From Paracoccus albus (GTDB taxonomy: Bacteria > Pseudomonadota > Alphaproteobacteria > Rhodobacterales > Rhodobacteraceae): a stretch of 64,000 nt of DNA. Made by a program: the position numbers and the translations under genes. The stretch lies in the NCBI RefSeq assembly GCF_027913035.1, contig NZ_CP115775.1:1860001-1924000 (forward strand), given 5' to 3'. The stretch's first letter is position 1. Each line of letters starts with the position of its first letter. Of this stretch, positions 9,127 through 17,713 are shown in pieces. The notes under the pieces were generated by a model. It made no database searches, was not told the origin of the DNA, and worked only from the letters and a program-made list of their open reading frames with translations.

Positions 9127-11316
9127 GTGACTTTCCACCCCCAAGGCGCACGCATCGGCGTTCTGACAACCGAACCGGTCGGGCTGCTGGATTATCTTGC
9201 GCCCGAAGGAGGGGCAGAGGACGGTCAGATCGTGATCTGCCCGCTTGGACCGCGCCGGGTGATGGGCGTTGTCTGGGGCAAGGGTGAGGGGACATTCGAT
9301 CTTGCCAAACTGCGCCCGGTGTTACGCGGTGTCGATGCAGCGCCGCTATCGGAAGAACTGCGGACATTTCTGTCCCGCGCGGCGGAATATACGCTGACAC
9401 CGCTGCCGATTATGCTTCGCATGGCAATGCGTGCGCCCGATCTGGACAAACCCCCGGCAGAGCGGCGGATCATCCTGCGCGCCGGACCGGAGCCGTCGCG
9501 GATGACAGAGGCACGGGCAGCCGTGCTGCGCGTGATCGAAGAACACGGCGGGGCCAGTTTTGCGGCGTCCGAACTGGCGCAGCTGGCAGGGGTCGGTACC
9601 AGCGTCGTCAAGGGGCTGGTTGCCGCCGGCACGCTGGTCGAGGTGACCGCGCCCAAGGACCTGCCCTATCCTCGGCTTGATCCTGACCTGCCGGGCAAGC
9701 CGCTCGCCCCCGATCAGGCCGCAGCGGCAGAAAAACTGCGGGAATCGGTCAGCAGTGGCAACTATGGCACCACCCTGCTGCGCGGCGTGACCGGGTCCGG
9801 CAAGACAGAGGTTTATCTTGAAGCGGTCGCCGCCTGCCTGCGCGCAGGCAGGCAGGCTTTGGTACTGCTGCCTGAGATCGCACTTTCGGCGGAGTTTCTG
9901 GACCGGGTGGAGGCGCGTTTCGGCGCCCGCCCCGGCGAATGGCATTCCGGGATCAGCCGGACAGAGCGGCGGCGCTTGTGGCACATGGCCGGACGCGGTG
10001 AGGTTTCGCTGGTCGTAGGCGCGCGCTCTGCCCTGTTCCTGCCATTCCGCGATCTTGGCTTGATCGTTGTCGACGAAGAACACGATTCGTCCTACAAACA
10101 AGAAGATACGGTCTTTTACTCAGCCCGCGATATGGCGGTATTGCGCGCTGCTGTTGCCTCGGCCCAGGTCGTTCTGGCATCGGCCACACCTTCGCTAGAG
10201 ACATGGGTGAATGCTGGCAGCGGCAAATATGAAAGGCTTGAATTGCGCTCCCGCTATGGTGATGCGGAATTGCCGGATATGGCGACAGTAGACCTGCGCG
10301 CTGAGGACATGCCGGGCGGACAATGGATCTCGCCGAGCTTGGCAAAGGCGGTCGAGGCCCGCATCGCCCGGGGTGAGCAATCGCTTTTGTTCCTGAACCG
10401 GCGCGGCTATGCGCCGGTCACGGTGTGCCGTGCCTGCGGCGAACAGATCGGCTGCCAGCAATGCGACGCCCGAATGGTCGAACATCGTTTTCAGAACCGG
10501 CTGGTTTGCCACCAATGTGGGGAATCGCGCCCCATCCCGGTCGAATGCCCTTCTTGCGGGGTTGAGGGCAAGCTTGCCCCCGTCGGTCCGGGGGTCGAGC
10601 GATTGGCGGAAGAGGTCGCCGCGCGGTTTCCGGATGCGAAACTGACGGTACTGTCATCCGATCTGTTTGGCTCGGCCCGTGCGCTTAAAGAGACAATTGC
10701 CGAGATCGCGCAAGGCGATACGGAAATCATCATCGGCACGCAGCTTGTCGCCAAGGGGCACAACTTTCCGAAGTTGACTCTGGTCGGTGTGATCGACGCC
10801 GACCTTGGACTGCAAGGCGCCGATCTGCGCGCGGCAGAACGATCGTTTCAACTGATGCGTCAGGTTGCGGGTCGCGCCGGCAGGATGCCGGGCGATCGAC
10901 CGGGACTGGCGCTGCTGCAGACCCATCAGCCTGATCATGCAGTGATTCGCGCGATACTGGCCGGTGATGACGAAGGATTCCTGCACGCCGAAGCCGGTAT
11001 GAGGAGGGCGGAATCCATGCCGCCTTTCGGTCGGTTAGCTGGAATTATCCTCTCGCATCCTGACCCGGCGACGCTGTCTGATTTCGCGCGACATCTTGCC
11101 ATGATTGCCGGACCTATCCGTGAGGCGGGCGCCGAACTGTTCGGCCCTGCCCCTGCCCCAATCGCCCGCATTCGCGGGCGGCACAGGATGCGTATGCTGA
11201 TCCGTGCACCCCGGCAGGCTGCCATTCAGCAGGCTATCAGCGACTGGTTGGCGCCAGTCAAGCTGCCGACCAATATGCGTCTGTCTGTGGATATTGACCC
11301 GCAGAGCTTCTTTTGA
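9127..11316 (+). CDS. priA: Primosomal protein N' (replication restart helicase PriA)
   Basis: PriA reloads the replisome at collapsed forks. The product is 729 residues. The 3' DNA-binding domain spans roughly residues 1-100 (RIGVLTTEP, CPLGPRRVMGVVWG). The helicase core has Walker A GVTGSGKTEVY, DEEHDSSYKQ and SATPSLETW. Paired zinc sites follow (CRACGEQIGCQQC, CHQCGES, CPSC), then GTQLVAKGHNFP and RAGRMPG. The homology begins at a GTG at 9127; no ATG is placed correctly, and upstream in-frame starts would run through the divergent fsa promoter region. Confidence 0.95.
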   Translation: MTFHPQGARIGVLTTEPVGLLDYLAPEGGAEDGQIVICPLGPRRVMGVVWGKGEGTFDLAKLRPVLRGVDAAPLSEELRTFLSRAAEYTLTPLPIMLRMAMRAPDLDKPPAERRIILRAGPEPSRMTEARAAVLRVIEEHGGASFAASELAQLAGVGTSVVKGLVAAGTLVEVTAPKDLPYPRLDPDLPGKPLAPDQAAAAEKLRESVSSGNYGTTLLRGVTGSGKTEVYLEAVAACLRAGRQALVLLPEIALSAEFLDRVEARFGARPGEWHSGISRTERRRLWHMAGRGEVSLVVGARSALFLPFRDLGLIVVDEEHDSSYKQEDTVFYSARDMAVLRAAVASAQVVLASATPSLETWVNAGSGKYERLELRSRYGDAELPDMATVDLRAEDMPGGQWISPSLAKAVEARIARGEQSLLFLNRRGYAPVTVCRACGEQIGCQQCDARMVEHRFQNRLVCHQCGESRPIPVECPSCGVEGKLAPVGPGVERLAEEVAARFPDAKLTVLSSDLFGSARALKETIAEIAQGDTEIIIGTQLVAKGHNFPKLTLVGVIDADLGLQGADLRAAERSFQLMRQVAGRAGRMPGDRPGLALLQTHQPDHAVIRAILAGDDEGFLHAEAGMRRAESMPPFGRLAGIILSHPDPATLSDFARHLAMIAGPIREAGAELFGPAPAPIARIRGRHRMRMLIRAPRQAAIQQAISDWLAPVKLPTNMRLSVDIDPQSFF

Positions 11317-11320
11317 GTGG

Positions 11321-11382
11321 CTGAGGGGCGCTGCCCCTCGCCGCTGCGCGGCTCACCCCGAGGTATTTGGACACCAAAGACG
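11321..11382. repeat. Intergenic palindromic repeat, copy 1
   Basis: A hairpin (GAGGGGC, 3-base loop, GCCCCTC) is followed by CCCCGAGGTATTTGGACACC and CAAAGA. The same hairpin plus GAGGTATTT...CACCAAAGA pattern recurs at 42626-42675, and a partial form at 52049-52083. It sits just after priA and may act as its terminator. Confidence 0.7.
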
Positions 11383-11469
11383 GAGTCTGAAAGATCGAGG
11401 CACCCCTGACCTGCCACGGGATTTTTCCTCCACCTGCGATTAGAGTCCGGACCAAATTGAGAACGGAAC

Positions 11470-11736
11470 ATGAAGCGAACAAGATACAACGAAGAACAAA
11501 TCATCGGCATTTTGACTGAGCATGAGGCCGGGGCGAAGTGCGCCGGCCTTTGCCGCAAGTACGGGATGTCGGAAGGCACTTTTTATGCCTGGAAGGCGAA
11601 AAATTCCGGGATGACGGTGTCCGAGGTGAAGCGTCTGCAGGGGCTTGAGGACGAGAACGCCAGGCTGAAGCGGCTGCTGGCCGAGCAGATGCTGGACATG
11701 GCGGCGATGAAGGAGCTTTTGTCAAAAAAGTGGTGA
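11470..11736 (+). CDS. IS3-family transposase OrfA
   Basis: The product is 88 residues: a helix-turn-helix (YNEEQIIGILTEHEAG, CRKYGMSEGTFYAWKAK) and a leucine-zipper-like coiled coil (LQGLEDENARLKRLLAEQML) that pairs transposase subunits. The stretch CAAAAAAG near 11723-11730 is a typical slippery site for the programmed -1 frameshift that makes OrfAB in IS3 elements. OrfA itself is intact, but the element is dead because orfB is truncated. Confidence 0.88.
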   Translation: MKRTRYNEEQIIGILTEHEAGAKCAGLCRKYGMSEGTFYAWKAKNSGMTVSEVKRLQGLEDENARLKRLLAEQMLDMAAMKELLSKKW

Positions 11737-12042
11737 CGCCCGCTGTGAAGCGCGAGGCTGTCGCGCATCTGAAAGCTCAATTGGGTTTGTCGGAACGGCG
11801 TTCGTGTCGGATTATCGGTGTGGATCGGAAAACAGTGCGGTATCGATCACGACGCGCACCCGATATAGCGCTGCGGGATCCGGCGAATGAACGGCGCAGG
11901 TTCGGCTATAAGGCGGCTGTTTGTCCTGCTGCGCCGCGAGGGCGAGCCATTTGGGATCAACCGCATCTACCGGCTTGATCGCGAGGAAGGGTTAATCGTC
12001 CGTAAACGGCACGCGCGCGGCAAGGCGATCGGCACCCATTGC
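11730..12042 (+). pseudogene. IS3-family transposase OrfB, frameshifted and truncated
   Basis: The frame begins VTPAVKREAVAHLKAQLGLS, the normal OrfB N-terminus, and runs to RRRFGYK. One extra A near 11911 then shifts the reading frame, and RRLFVLLRREGEPFGINRIY continues in the next frame. Homology ends after RKRHARGKAIGTH. The catalytic Asp-Asp-Glu domain is absent, so no active transposase can be made. Confidence 0.82.
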
Positions 12043-12044
12043 GT

Positions 12045-12275
12045 TTCGTTGACAGGAATATTTGTATCAGTCAGCACGGTCGGCTCGTATTCGCAAATCG
12101 CATAGAGATCGCTCACGACGCTTTCTCCAAGTTTTGGCGGAACAGATCGACAAGATCGAAAATCCCGCGTTACACTTTGCCGAGCCGGAAGAAGCTTTGC
12201 CGGGCAGAAGAAAATATCTTCGTCCGACATCAAGCCCGACCAACTGTCGTCGATTACGTCGCCGCTCAGGATCAA
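12045..12275 (-). pseudogene. Phage gene remnant downstream of the portal gene (possible prohead protease start)
   Basis: A TTG overlaps the portal stop (TTGA) and opens ILSGDVIDDSWSGLMSDEDI, in the place where lambda-type phages carry the S49/ClpP-like prohead protease. The first 20 residues could fit the start of that family. After that no recognisable sequence follows, and the frame runs into the IS3 fragment near 12040. The catalytic region is missing. The assignment rests mainly on position. Confidence 0.35.
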
Positions 12276-13585
12276 TTCGTTATTGAAGACAAGCGATTCC
12301 GTGCGGCTTGGTCCTTTATGTTGTCGGCTTCCGCGCGGGCGCGGCCAGCTTCTGTTGCTTTTTCATCTGATGCGGACGACAGGTTTACTGCTTCGTCCGC
12401 CTGCATGTCCTGCACGCGTTCTTCACGGATGCGTTCCGGATCGCGGCCTAGTTCGCGCTGAACGCCTTGGCAGCTGTTCAGCCCGGACTCGACTTCTTCG
12501 ATCATCGCCGGGATTTCGCGCGTCGGATCGACAAGGATGCGGCGTGGCGGGGTCCAGTCGAGCGTAAAATCCATTCCCGCCTTTCCGGATACAGAGAGGC
12601 CGTTCCGAAACCAGCGCTCGATCCCGCCGCCAAATTGGGCGATCATGATGTTGCGCTGCCACATCCGAACAAGTCGGTCCATTTCGTTCCGGCCGTAGCG
12701 AGCGGATGAGAAGTTCACGCTTTCCAGATCAACGGCAAGCGACTCGTAGGTAATCCCGATCCCCGCTGCGATTGCCTGCAGACCCTGCTTCATGAAGGCG
12801 GGGTATTCCTCGACGCGCGGCGGATCGACCGGTACCGGCTCCGCACCTTCCGGAAGGTGGAAAATTGCGCCCGGTTCCGACTTGTCGAGGCCCTTCTCCG
12901 ATTTACCGACGCCGACTCCGCCCGTCCATTTCAGCATGAACGCAAGCAGCCACGACATACGCTGCTTCATGATCTGGGTTTCCTGATAATCGGACAGTTC
13001 GCCGATGGTCATCATTACCGGAGCCAGCCAAGGCACCCCGCGCAATTGCTCCGACCGATTGAACCGCCGGCCGTGGATCACATCAATCGCAGAGACGCGC
13101 GAGGTGGTTCGGCTTCGCGGGATCTCGACCGATCCGGGATGATAGGGCGGGAGGTGATATGCTTCGATCTGGCCTGTCGGGCCGTATTCGACCCCCTCAA
13201 CCACCTGATTTAGGCCATGTGAGGTAATCGATTTATCCAGCCGGTCCGCCTCGATCATCTCGAACTGAAACGGCAAGGCGAGGCCCGTCGCAAAGGTTCC
13301 TGTCCGTGGTCGCCACCGCAGAAAGCACTCGCCGTCAGCGAATACCGTGGACATGAATACCTGCTGCATCTCGAACAGATCGTATTCGCCGCGGGCGTCC
13401 AATGCGGGCGTCAGAAGGTGCAAGCGAAGCTTTTCCTCGATGAGTTTTTTTATGCCCCTTATCGCTGCATCGAACGGAAGGCGCGTTGCCTTCACCGACC
13501 ACATTGGCAACCACCACATCACGCGCTCGCGCCGCGTATCCCTATGCGTGGGAGGCGGAGTTCTATATCCCAATGACGATATTGA
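12272..13585 (-). pseudogene. Lambda-type phage portal protein, truncated and frameshifted
   Basis: The C-terminal ~390 residues read as a lambda gpB-like portal: LFEMQQVFMSTVFADGECFL, YHLPPYHPG, VSAIDVIHGRRFNRSEQLRG, VPWLAPVMMTIGELSDYQET, then SFSSARYGRNEMDRL-type residues and RDPERIREE. Upstream, GYAARARDVVVANVVGEGNA is clearly portal sequence but lies in another frame; the switch is at a G4/A7 tract near 13445-13460. The usual first ~80 residues are absent beyond 13575. Portals form the dodecameric DNA gate of the capsid; this copy cannot. Confidence 0.8.
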
Positions 13586-13687
13586 GGCGGCAGAAGTCAA
13601 TAACGATCATCCTCTGGCTGCCGATGGCGGTACAGTAGTTTTTATGACCGAGGGCGAAAACAGCCGTAGACGACTGGTTTGCTCAAG

Positions 13688-14767
13688 ATGACAAGGGTTA
13701 GGCTCAAGGGGATCAACCGGATCAAGGCCAAATTGGCGGACGGGTCTGCCAGAGAATATCACTACGTTGGTCAAGGTCGCGGAGCGGGTAAGTTCTGGGA
13801 AAGTGCCAGCGATTTGCGCATCGGTTCGCCCGAATATATCGCCGCATTCACCGCGGCTGCCCAGCCCGCCGATCAGGCAGCCGGGAAGTTCAGATCTATC
13901 ATTGTTCGCTTCCTCGAAAGCCAGGATTTCAAAGGTCTGGCCCCACGAACCCAGAAGGACATGCGCTGCTCCATCTTCCATGCAAAGAACGGCATAGATA
14001 AGCGGTTCGGAGATGCCCCTATCGCGGCCCTGAACGACACGCGCATCCGAACGCAGGCACTCGACTGGCGGGACAGCATTGGTGGGAAGGTCGGGGGTGA
14101 ACACATCAGGCATTTACAGCGGATTATGGGTTTCGCGTTGGACCGAGGGCTTATCCGTGAGCACCACCTCAGACAGATCAAAGGCGTCTATAAATCCAGC
14201 CGTTCCGATATCTTCTGGATGCCCGAAGAGGTTTCCGCCTTTGTTGATGGTGCCCCCAAGCACATCGGCAGAATTTTGATAGCAGCCACCGAAACCGGTC
14301 TGCGGCCAGATGATCTGGCGACTATCACCCGCGCCAACCTACACCCAACACCTCATGGTCAGCGCCTCGTGGTATTTACGGCCAAGCGGAAGCGCATAGC
14401 GTCTATACCCGTCACTGACCGAATGTCAGTTTTGATTGCCGAAACGCCAGATGCTCAGAGCCATCTGATCGCCACGGCGTCGGGGCAACCCTACAAGCAC
14501 GCCAATTATCTGGGGGACGCTGTAAGCGAATGGCGAGACAGGCTGAAGTTGCGGCCTGAACTCCGCCTATATGATGCTCGCGGGACCGCCGCCACTCGAC
14601 ATCTTGAGGCTGGCGCTGAGTTGAGGGAGATCGCCACGCATATGGGCTGGTCGATCATGCACGCCGTTGAGGTGATTGAGCGATATGTCGCACTGGCACC
14701 GGGAATGACTGATTGGCTTGCCGAGAAGCTAAAGCGGGCCGAATCCAGAACGAAAAATGCAAAATGA
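13688..14767 (+). CDS. Phage-type tyrosine integrase
   Basis: The product is about 359 residues. A core-binding domain with GLAPRTQKDMRCSI lies near residue 90. The catalytic domain shows ATETGLRPDDLATI (first Arg), a Lys in VFTAKRKR, RLYDARGTAATRHLEAG in the box II position (Arg, but the usual His-x-x-Arg reads D-A-R), IATHMGWS (His) and VIERYVAL (nucleophile Tyr). It seems intact, unlike its surroundings. The first ATG in the homology is at 13688. It points at, and ends 36 bases from, tRNA-Pro, the likely integration target. Confidence 0.85.
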   Translation: MTRVRLKGINRIKAKLADGSAREYHYVGQGRGAGKFWESASDLRIGSPEYIAAFTAAAQPADQAAGKFRSIIVRFLESQDFKGLAPRTQKDMRCSIFHAKNGIDKRFGDAPIAALNDTRIRTQALDWRDSIGGKVGGEHIRHLQRIMGFALDRGLIREHHLRQIKGVYKSSRSDIFWMPEEVSAFVDGAPKHIGRILIAATETGLRPDDLATITRANLHPTPHGQRLVVFTAKRKRIASIPVTDRMSVLIAETPDAQSHLIATASGQPYKHANYLGDAVSEWRDRLKLRPELRLYDARGTAATRHLEAGAELREIATHMGWSIMHAVEVIERYVALAPGMTDWLAEKLKRAESRTKNAK

Positions 14768-14803
14768 ACTGCAAAACGGCCTGGTTGAAAGTCGGCTAAG
14801 TGC

Positions 14804-14880
14804 TGGTCGGGGCGATAGGATTCGAACCTACGACCTACGGTACCCAAAACCGTCGCGCTACCAGGCTGCGCCACGCCCCG
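14804..14880 (-). tRNA. tRNA-Pro (anticodon TGG)
   Basis: On the minus strand a full cloverleaf is visible: acceptor arms CGGGGCG/CGCCCCG, D-arm GCGC...GCGC, anticodon arm ACGGT-TTTGGGT-ACCGT with TGG, and a T-arm GTAGG-TTCGAAT-CCTAT. The discriminator A and CCA are encoded, giving 77 bases. It reads the CCN proline codons and is the likely attachment site of the adjacent integrase. Confidence 0.95.
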
Positions 14881-14921
14881 ACGAAGGTGCTTCTAACCGC
14901 AGTTGCGGCGGGTGGAAAGCC

Positions 14922-15422
14922 CTAACGACACGGTTGAGCCGCCATTGATTGATCTAACCTTGGAAACGCCATCGCCATCCCTACCTCCAGACCGATTCTT
15001 TCGGACTCCCCACCCCCGACTTCCAGAACCATTAACCGATTCGGGTCCGGATCATCAGCTGTGTGTCCGGGGATCGGTGTCAGGTCGCCCGGCTTTGCCG
15101 AGGGATGGATGTGCCGGATCACCCCCTGCGCATCCATGAAAATCATGTCGAGCGGGATCAATGTGTTCTTCATCCAGAAGGACGCGGGCCGTGGGCTCTC
15201 ATAGATGAACAACATGCCCGTCATCGGCGCCAGACCCTCGCGGTTCATCAGCCCCTGCGCACGTTCTTGCGGATCGTCGGCAATCTCTAACCGGATGGAG
15301 GCATCGACCGCCGGAAAAACCGCCACATCGTCCTCGCAAACCGGGGCTTCCTGGGCCGAGGCGTGGTTCAGCCCAATAAAGGTGGTCGCGCAGATGACAG
15401 CTAAGATCTGACGACTGAACAT
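14922..15422 (-). CDS. DUF192 family secreted protein
   Basis: The product is about 166 residues. A signal peptide (FSRQILAVICATTFIGLNHA, cut after SAQ) precedes the DUF192 fold: RAQGLMNREGLAPMTGMLFI, then FWMKNTLIPLDMIFMDAQG and GLEVGMAM. The family is small, often extracytoplasmic and of unknown function. Two ATGs lie 6 bases apart; the inner one at 15422 is spaced correctly from the GGGGGG ribosome site. The gene start overlaps the cold-shock gene stop, so the two are co-transcribed. Confidence 0.88.
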   Translation of the reverse strand: MFSRQILAVICATTFIGLNHASAQEAPVCEDDVAVFPAVDASIRLEIADDPQERAQGLMNREGLAPMTGMLFIYESPRPASFWMKNTLIPLDMIFMDAQGVIRHIHPSAKPGDLTPIPGHTADDPDPNRLMVLEVGGGESERIGLEVGMAMAFPRLDQSMAAQPCR

Positions 15423-15424
15423 GA

Positions 15425-16003
15425 TCATCCCCCCAATGGAGTGTCCGTTTTGTCTTTATTCCCTGCTCGCTCTGCTTCGTGACTGCCACGCTCCCACGCG
15501 GTGATTTCTGCTGCCATCAACCCACGGCGACCCTCGACGACACGAAGGGAGACTGCTTCGCCGACGCTCAGATCCGACAGGCCAGAATGGCGCAGGACCT
15601 CCGAATGAAGAAACACATCTTCCGACTGCCCGAAAACGTTTGCAAAGCCGAAACCTTTGGCTTTGTCGAACCATTTTACACGCGCGGGCAGGAAAGGCAG
15701 TGCCGCCAGAACCTCTGGTGGGGTATCGGCCAGATCGCTGATCGGGGGGGTGCCATCACTTTCGGGTGGTTCAATCGAAAGAACCTTAACCGCTTGCAGG
15801 CCCCGCGCCGTGTGTTGAACCAGAACAGTTATGCGTGCACGATCTGCGACCGATCCTTGTCCGAAGTTCCGCAGTACATTGGTGTGCAGAAGGATATCCG
15901 GCCCATCTTCATCGCTGATAATGAAACCAAAACCACGTGTTGGATCAAACCATTTGATCGACCCGCTGACCTCGGTAACAACAGTTCCATCGGCTATCGT
16001 CAT
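15425..16003 (-). CDS. Double cold-shock-domain protein
   Basis: The product is 192 residues with two cold-shock domains joined by an acidic, proline-containing linker. Domain 1 (about residues 12-75) has GSIKWFDPTRGFGFII and DILLH; domain 2 (about 105-170) has ARVKWFDKAKGFGFA and DVFLH. The GFGF and LLH/FLH boxes are the nucleic-acid-binding RNP1 and RNP2. Such proteins act as RNA chaperones. A perfect 20-bp palindrome lies 49-68 bases upstream of the ATG. It is followed in the same transcript by the DUF192 gene. Confidence 0.92.
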   Translation of the reverse strand: MTIADGTVVTEVSGSIKWFDPTRGFGFIISDEDGPDILLHTNVLRNFGQGSVADRARITVLVQHTARGLQAVKVLSIEPPESDGTPPISDLADTPPEVLAALPFLPARVKWFDKAKGFGFANVFGQSEDVFLHSEVLRHSGLSDLSVGEAVSLRVVEGRRGLMAAEITAWERGSHEAERAGNKDKTDTPLGG

Positions 16004-16051
16004 AATACCGCTTTACATTAACCCCTGGTCACAATCGGGGGCCACAGTTTC

Positions 16052-16071
16052 ACAATTCCTTAAGGAATTGT
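16052..16071. promoter_or_regulatory. Perfect 20-bp palindrome upstream of the cold-shock gene
   Basis: ACAATTCCTT is followed immediately by its exact complement, with no loop or mismatch. It lies 49-68 bases before the cold-shock start codon. It could be an operator for a dimeric regulator or, if transcribed, a 5' leader structure; the lack of a loop favours a protein site. Confidence 0.6.
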
Positions 16072-16172
16072 CACACATGTCGCGCCTGTAGTCCCGATTA
16101 AAATACATAAGATGACGTAACGTAAAGGGCCTGCAAGGCCATACATTTCAATAATATAAGAACATAGATCAA

Positions 16173-16817
16173 TCACGGCGCGAGTCGTGCGACGCTCCAG
16201 CCACCGGGCAAAAGCGAATCCCCTTTAGCTGTCTCCGCAGATAGCTTCCACTGAAAACGATCGTGCAGGCGGAACTGACCGTCCGCCCAGAATTCGATCT
16301 GAACAGGCTTTATCCTGAAACCACCCCAGAAAGGTGGCCTGGCAGGTTTGGGGCCGTGACGCAGGCCTTCCTTCGCGACTGCCCGCATCAGAGCGGAGCG
16401 TGATTCGAGTGGGCGGCTTTGCTGCGATGCCCATGCGCCGATACGACTTTGCAAGGCACGGCTGTCGTAATAGTCATCGGCTTTCCGTCCCTCTTCACGC
16501 TTCACCGAGCCACGCACCCGTATCTGGCGGCGAAGCGATTTCCAATGCATTACGAAGGCGGCCTTCCCGGAAGCCTCTATCTGCAGTCCCTTCGCACTTT
16601 CATAGTTTGTGTAGAACACAAAAGCGCCCTGCCCGGCCCCTTCGCTTTCGATTTCCTTCAGCAGAACCATCCGCACATCCGGCAGCCCGTCGCCGTCAAC
16701 CGTGGCCAGGGCCACCGCGTTTGCATCATTGGGTTCCACCTCCTCTGCTTCGGCCAGCCAGCGGCGGGCAATGATGAACGGATCATCGCCGACGAAGATG
16801 CTGTTTTGTCTGCTCAT
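16173..16817 (-). CDS. pdxH: Pyridoxamine 5'-phosphate oxidase
   Basis: PdxH oxidises pyridoxine or pyridoxamine 5'-phosphate to pyridoxal phosphate with FMN. The product is 214 residues, the usual length. Visible are [20 protein letters not shown], the FMN-binding [20 protein letters not shown] with [22 protein letters not shown], and the C-terminal [20 protein letters not shown]. The ATG follows GGGAG. It is divergent from fabI with only 58 bases between the starts. Confidence 0.95.
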   Translation of the reverse strand: MSRQNSIFVGDDPFIIARRWLAEAEEVEPNDANAVALATVDGDGLPDVRMVLLKEIESEGAGQGAFVFYTNYESAKGLQIEASGKAAFVMHWKSLRRQIRVRGSVKREEGRKADDYYDSRALQSRIGAWASQQSRPLESRSALMRAVAKEGLRHGPKPARPPFWGGFRIKPVQIEFWADGQFRLHDRFQWKLSAETAKGDSLLPGGWSVARLAP

Positions 16818-16875
16818 GCTTGATGCTCCCGGGCCTTTCGCCTAATCCTGCCAAAAAGGTAAGACGGAGAGGGGC

Positions 16876-17712
16876 ATGTCAAGCAGCGAACGCAAGGGCC
16901 TGATGGCTGGACGTCGTGGGCTCATTATGGGGCTGGCGAATGACAAGTCCATTGCTTGGGGCATCGCCAAGGCTCTGGCCGACGAAGGCGCAGAGATCGC
17001 GTTGTCCTATCAGGGCGAGGCATTGAAGAAGCGGGCAGAACCGCTGGCGCAGCAGCTGGGTTCCACGCTGCTGTTTGATTGCGACGTATCGGAAGAAGAA
17101 AGCGTCGCGCAGATGTTTGCCGATATCGGCAAGGCCTGGGGCAAGATCGACTTTCTGGTCCACGCCATCGGCTATTCTGACAAGGACCAGCTTCGCGGTC
17201 GATACGTTGATACGACGCTGCCGAACTTCCTGAAAACAATGGATATTTCGGTGTATTCCTTTACCATGGCCGCACGGCACGCGGCTGCGCTGATGACTGA
17301 TGGCGGCAGCATGGTGACGCTGACCTATTACGGTGCCGAACGCGTTATGCCGCATTACAATGTGATGGGCGTCGCCAAAGCGGCGCTTGAGGCATCCGTC
17401 CGCTATCTGGCCGAGGATCTGGGCAAGGATGCGATCCGCGTAAACGCCATCAGCGCCGGACCGATCCGGACTTTGGCGGCCTCTGGCATCGGTGACTTCC
17501 GCTATATTCTGAAATGGAATGAGCTGAACTCTCCGCTGCGCCGCAACGTGACGCAGGATGAGGTCGGCAAATCGGCGCTGTATCTGCTGTCGGACCTTGG
17601 CAGCGGCGTAACAGGCGAAACCCATCATGTCGATGCAGGCTATCATCTGGTCGGCATGAAGGCCGTGGACGCACCGGACATTGACGCTGTGACCGGGCGC
17701 AAGGACGGCTGA
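16876..17712 (+). CDS. fabI: Enoyl-[acyl-carrier-protein] reductase (NADH)
   Basis: FabI does the last reduction of each fatty-acid elongation round and is the triclosan target class. The product is 278 residues. The altered Rossmann motif GLANDKSIAWGIA is diagnostic, followed by YQGEALKKR, CDVSEEE and HAIGYSDKDQLRG. The catalytic Tyr and Lys lie in YNVMGVAKAALEASVRYLA, preceded by LTYYGAERV. SAGPIRTLAASGI binds the substrate side. GAGAGGGG precedes the ATG. A LysE-type gene starts directly at its stop. Confidence 0.95.
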   Translation: MSSSERKGLMAGRRGLIMGLANDKSIAWGIAKALADEGAEIALSYQGEALKKRAEPLAQQLGSTLLFDCDVSEEESVAQMFADIGKAWGKIDFLVHAIGYSDKDQLRGRYVDTTLPNFLKTMDISVYSFTMAARHAAALMTDGGSMVTLTYYGAERVMPHYNVMGVAKAALEASVRYLAEDLGKDAIRVNAISAGPIRTLAASGIGDFRYILKWNELNSPLRRNVTQDEVGKSALYLLSDLGSGVTGETHHVDAGYHLVGMKAVDAPDIDAVTGRKDG

Positions 17713-17713
17713 T

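Larger units (their letters stand above)
11407..12044 (+). mobile_element. IS3-family insertion sequence, left part only
   Basis: The segment holds a complete orfA and the first third of orfB. A candidate left end is TGACCTGCCACGGG at 11407, beginning with TG as IS3 ends do. Transposase similarity stops near 12040, where the sequence passes directly into phage-like DNA; the DDE core and the right end are missing. Confidence 0.7.
11407..14880. mobile_element. Decayed prophage/IS island next to tRNA-Pro
   Basis: Between intact priA and the DUF192 gene lie an IS3 fragment, a broken lambda-type portal gene on the minus strand, an integrase and a tRNA-Pro. The integrase ends 36 bases from the tRNA 3' end, the usual arrangement for a tRNA-targeting element. 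I found no second copy of the tRNA 3' end near the priA side, so the far attachment site seems deleted. The limits given are approximate. Confidence 0.7.

Noticed and set aside
13540..13600. SSLGYRTPPPTH on the minus strand, resembling the end of an IS3 OrfB
   Set aside because: A stop precedes it in frame and no other transposase sequence is present; in the adjacent frame the same bases read into the portal gene.
13607..14113. Minus-strand frame opposite the integrase
   Set aside because: The integrase on the plus strand has clear catalytic motifs; the minus frame has none.
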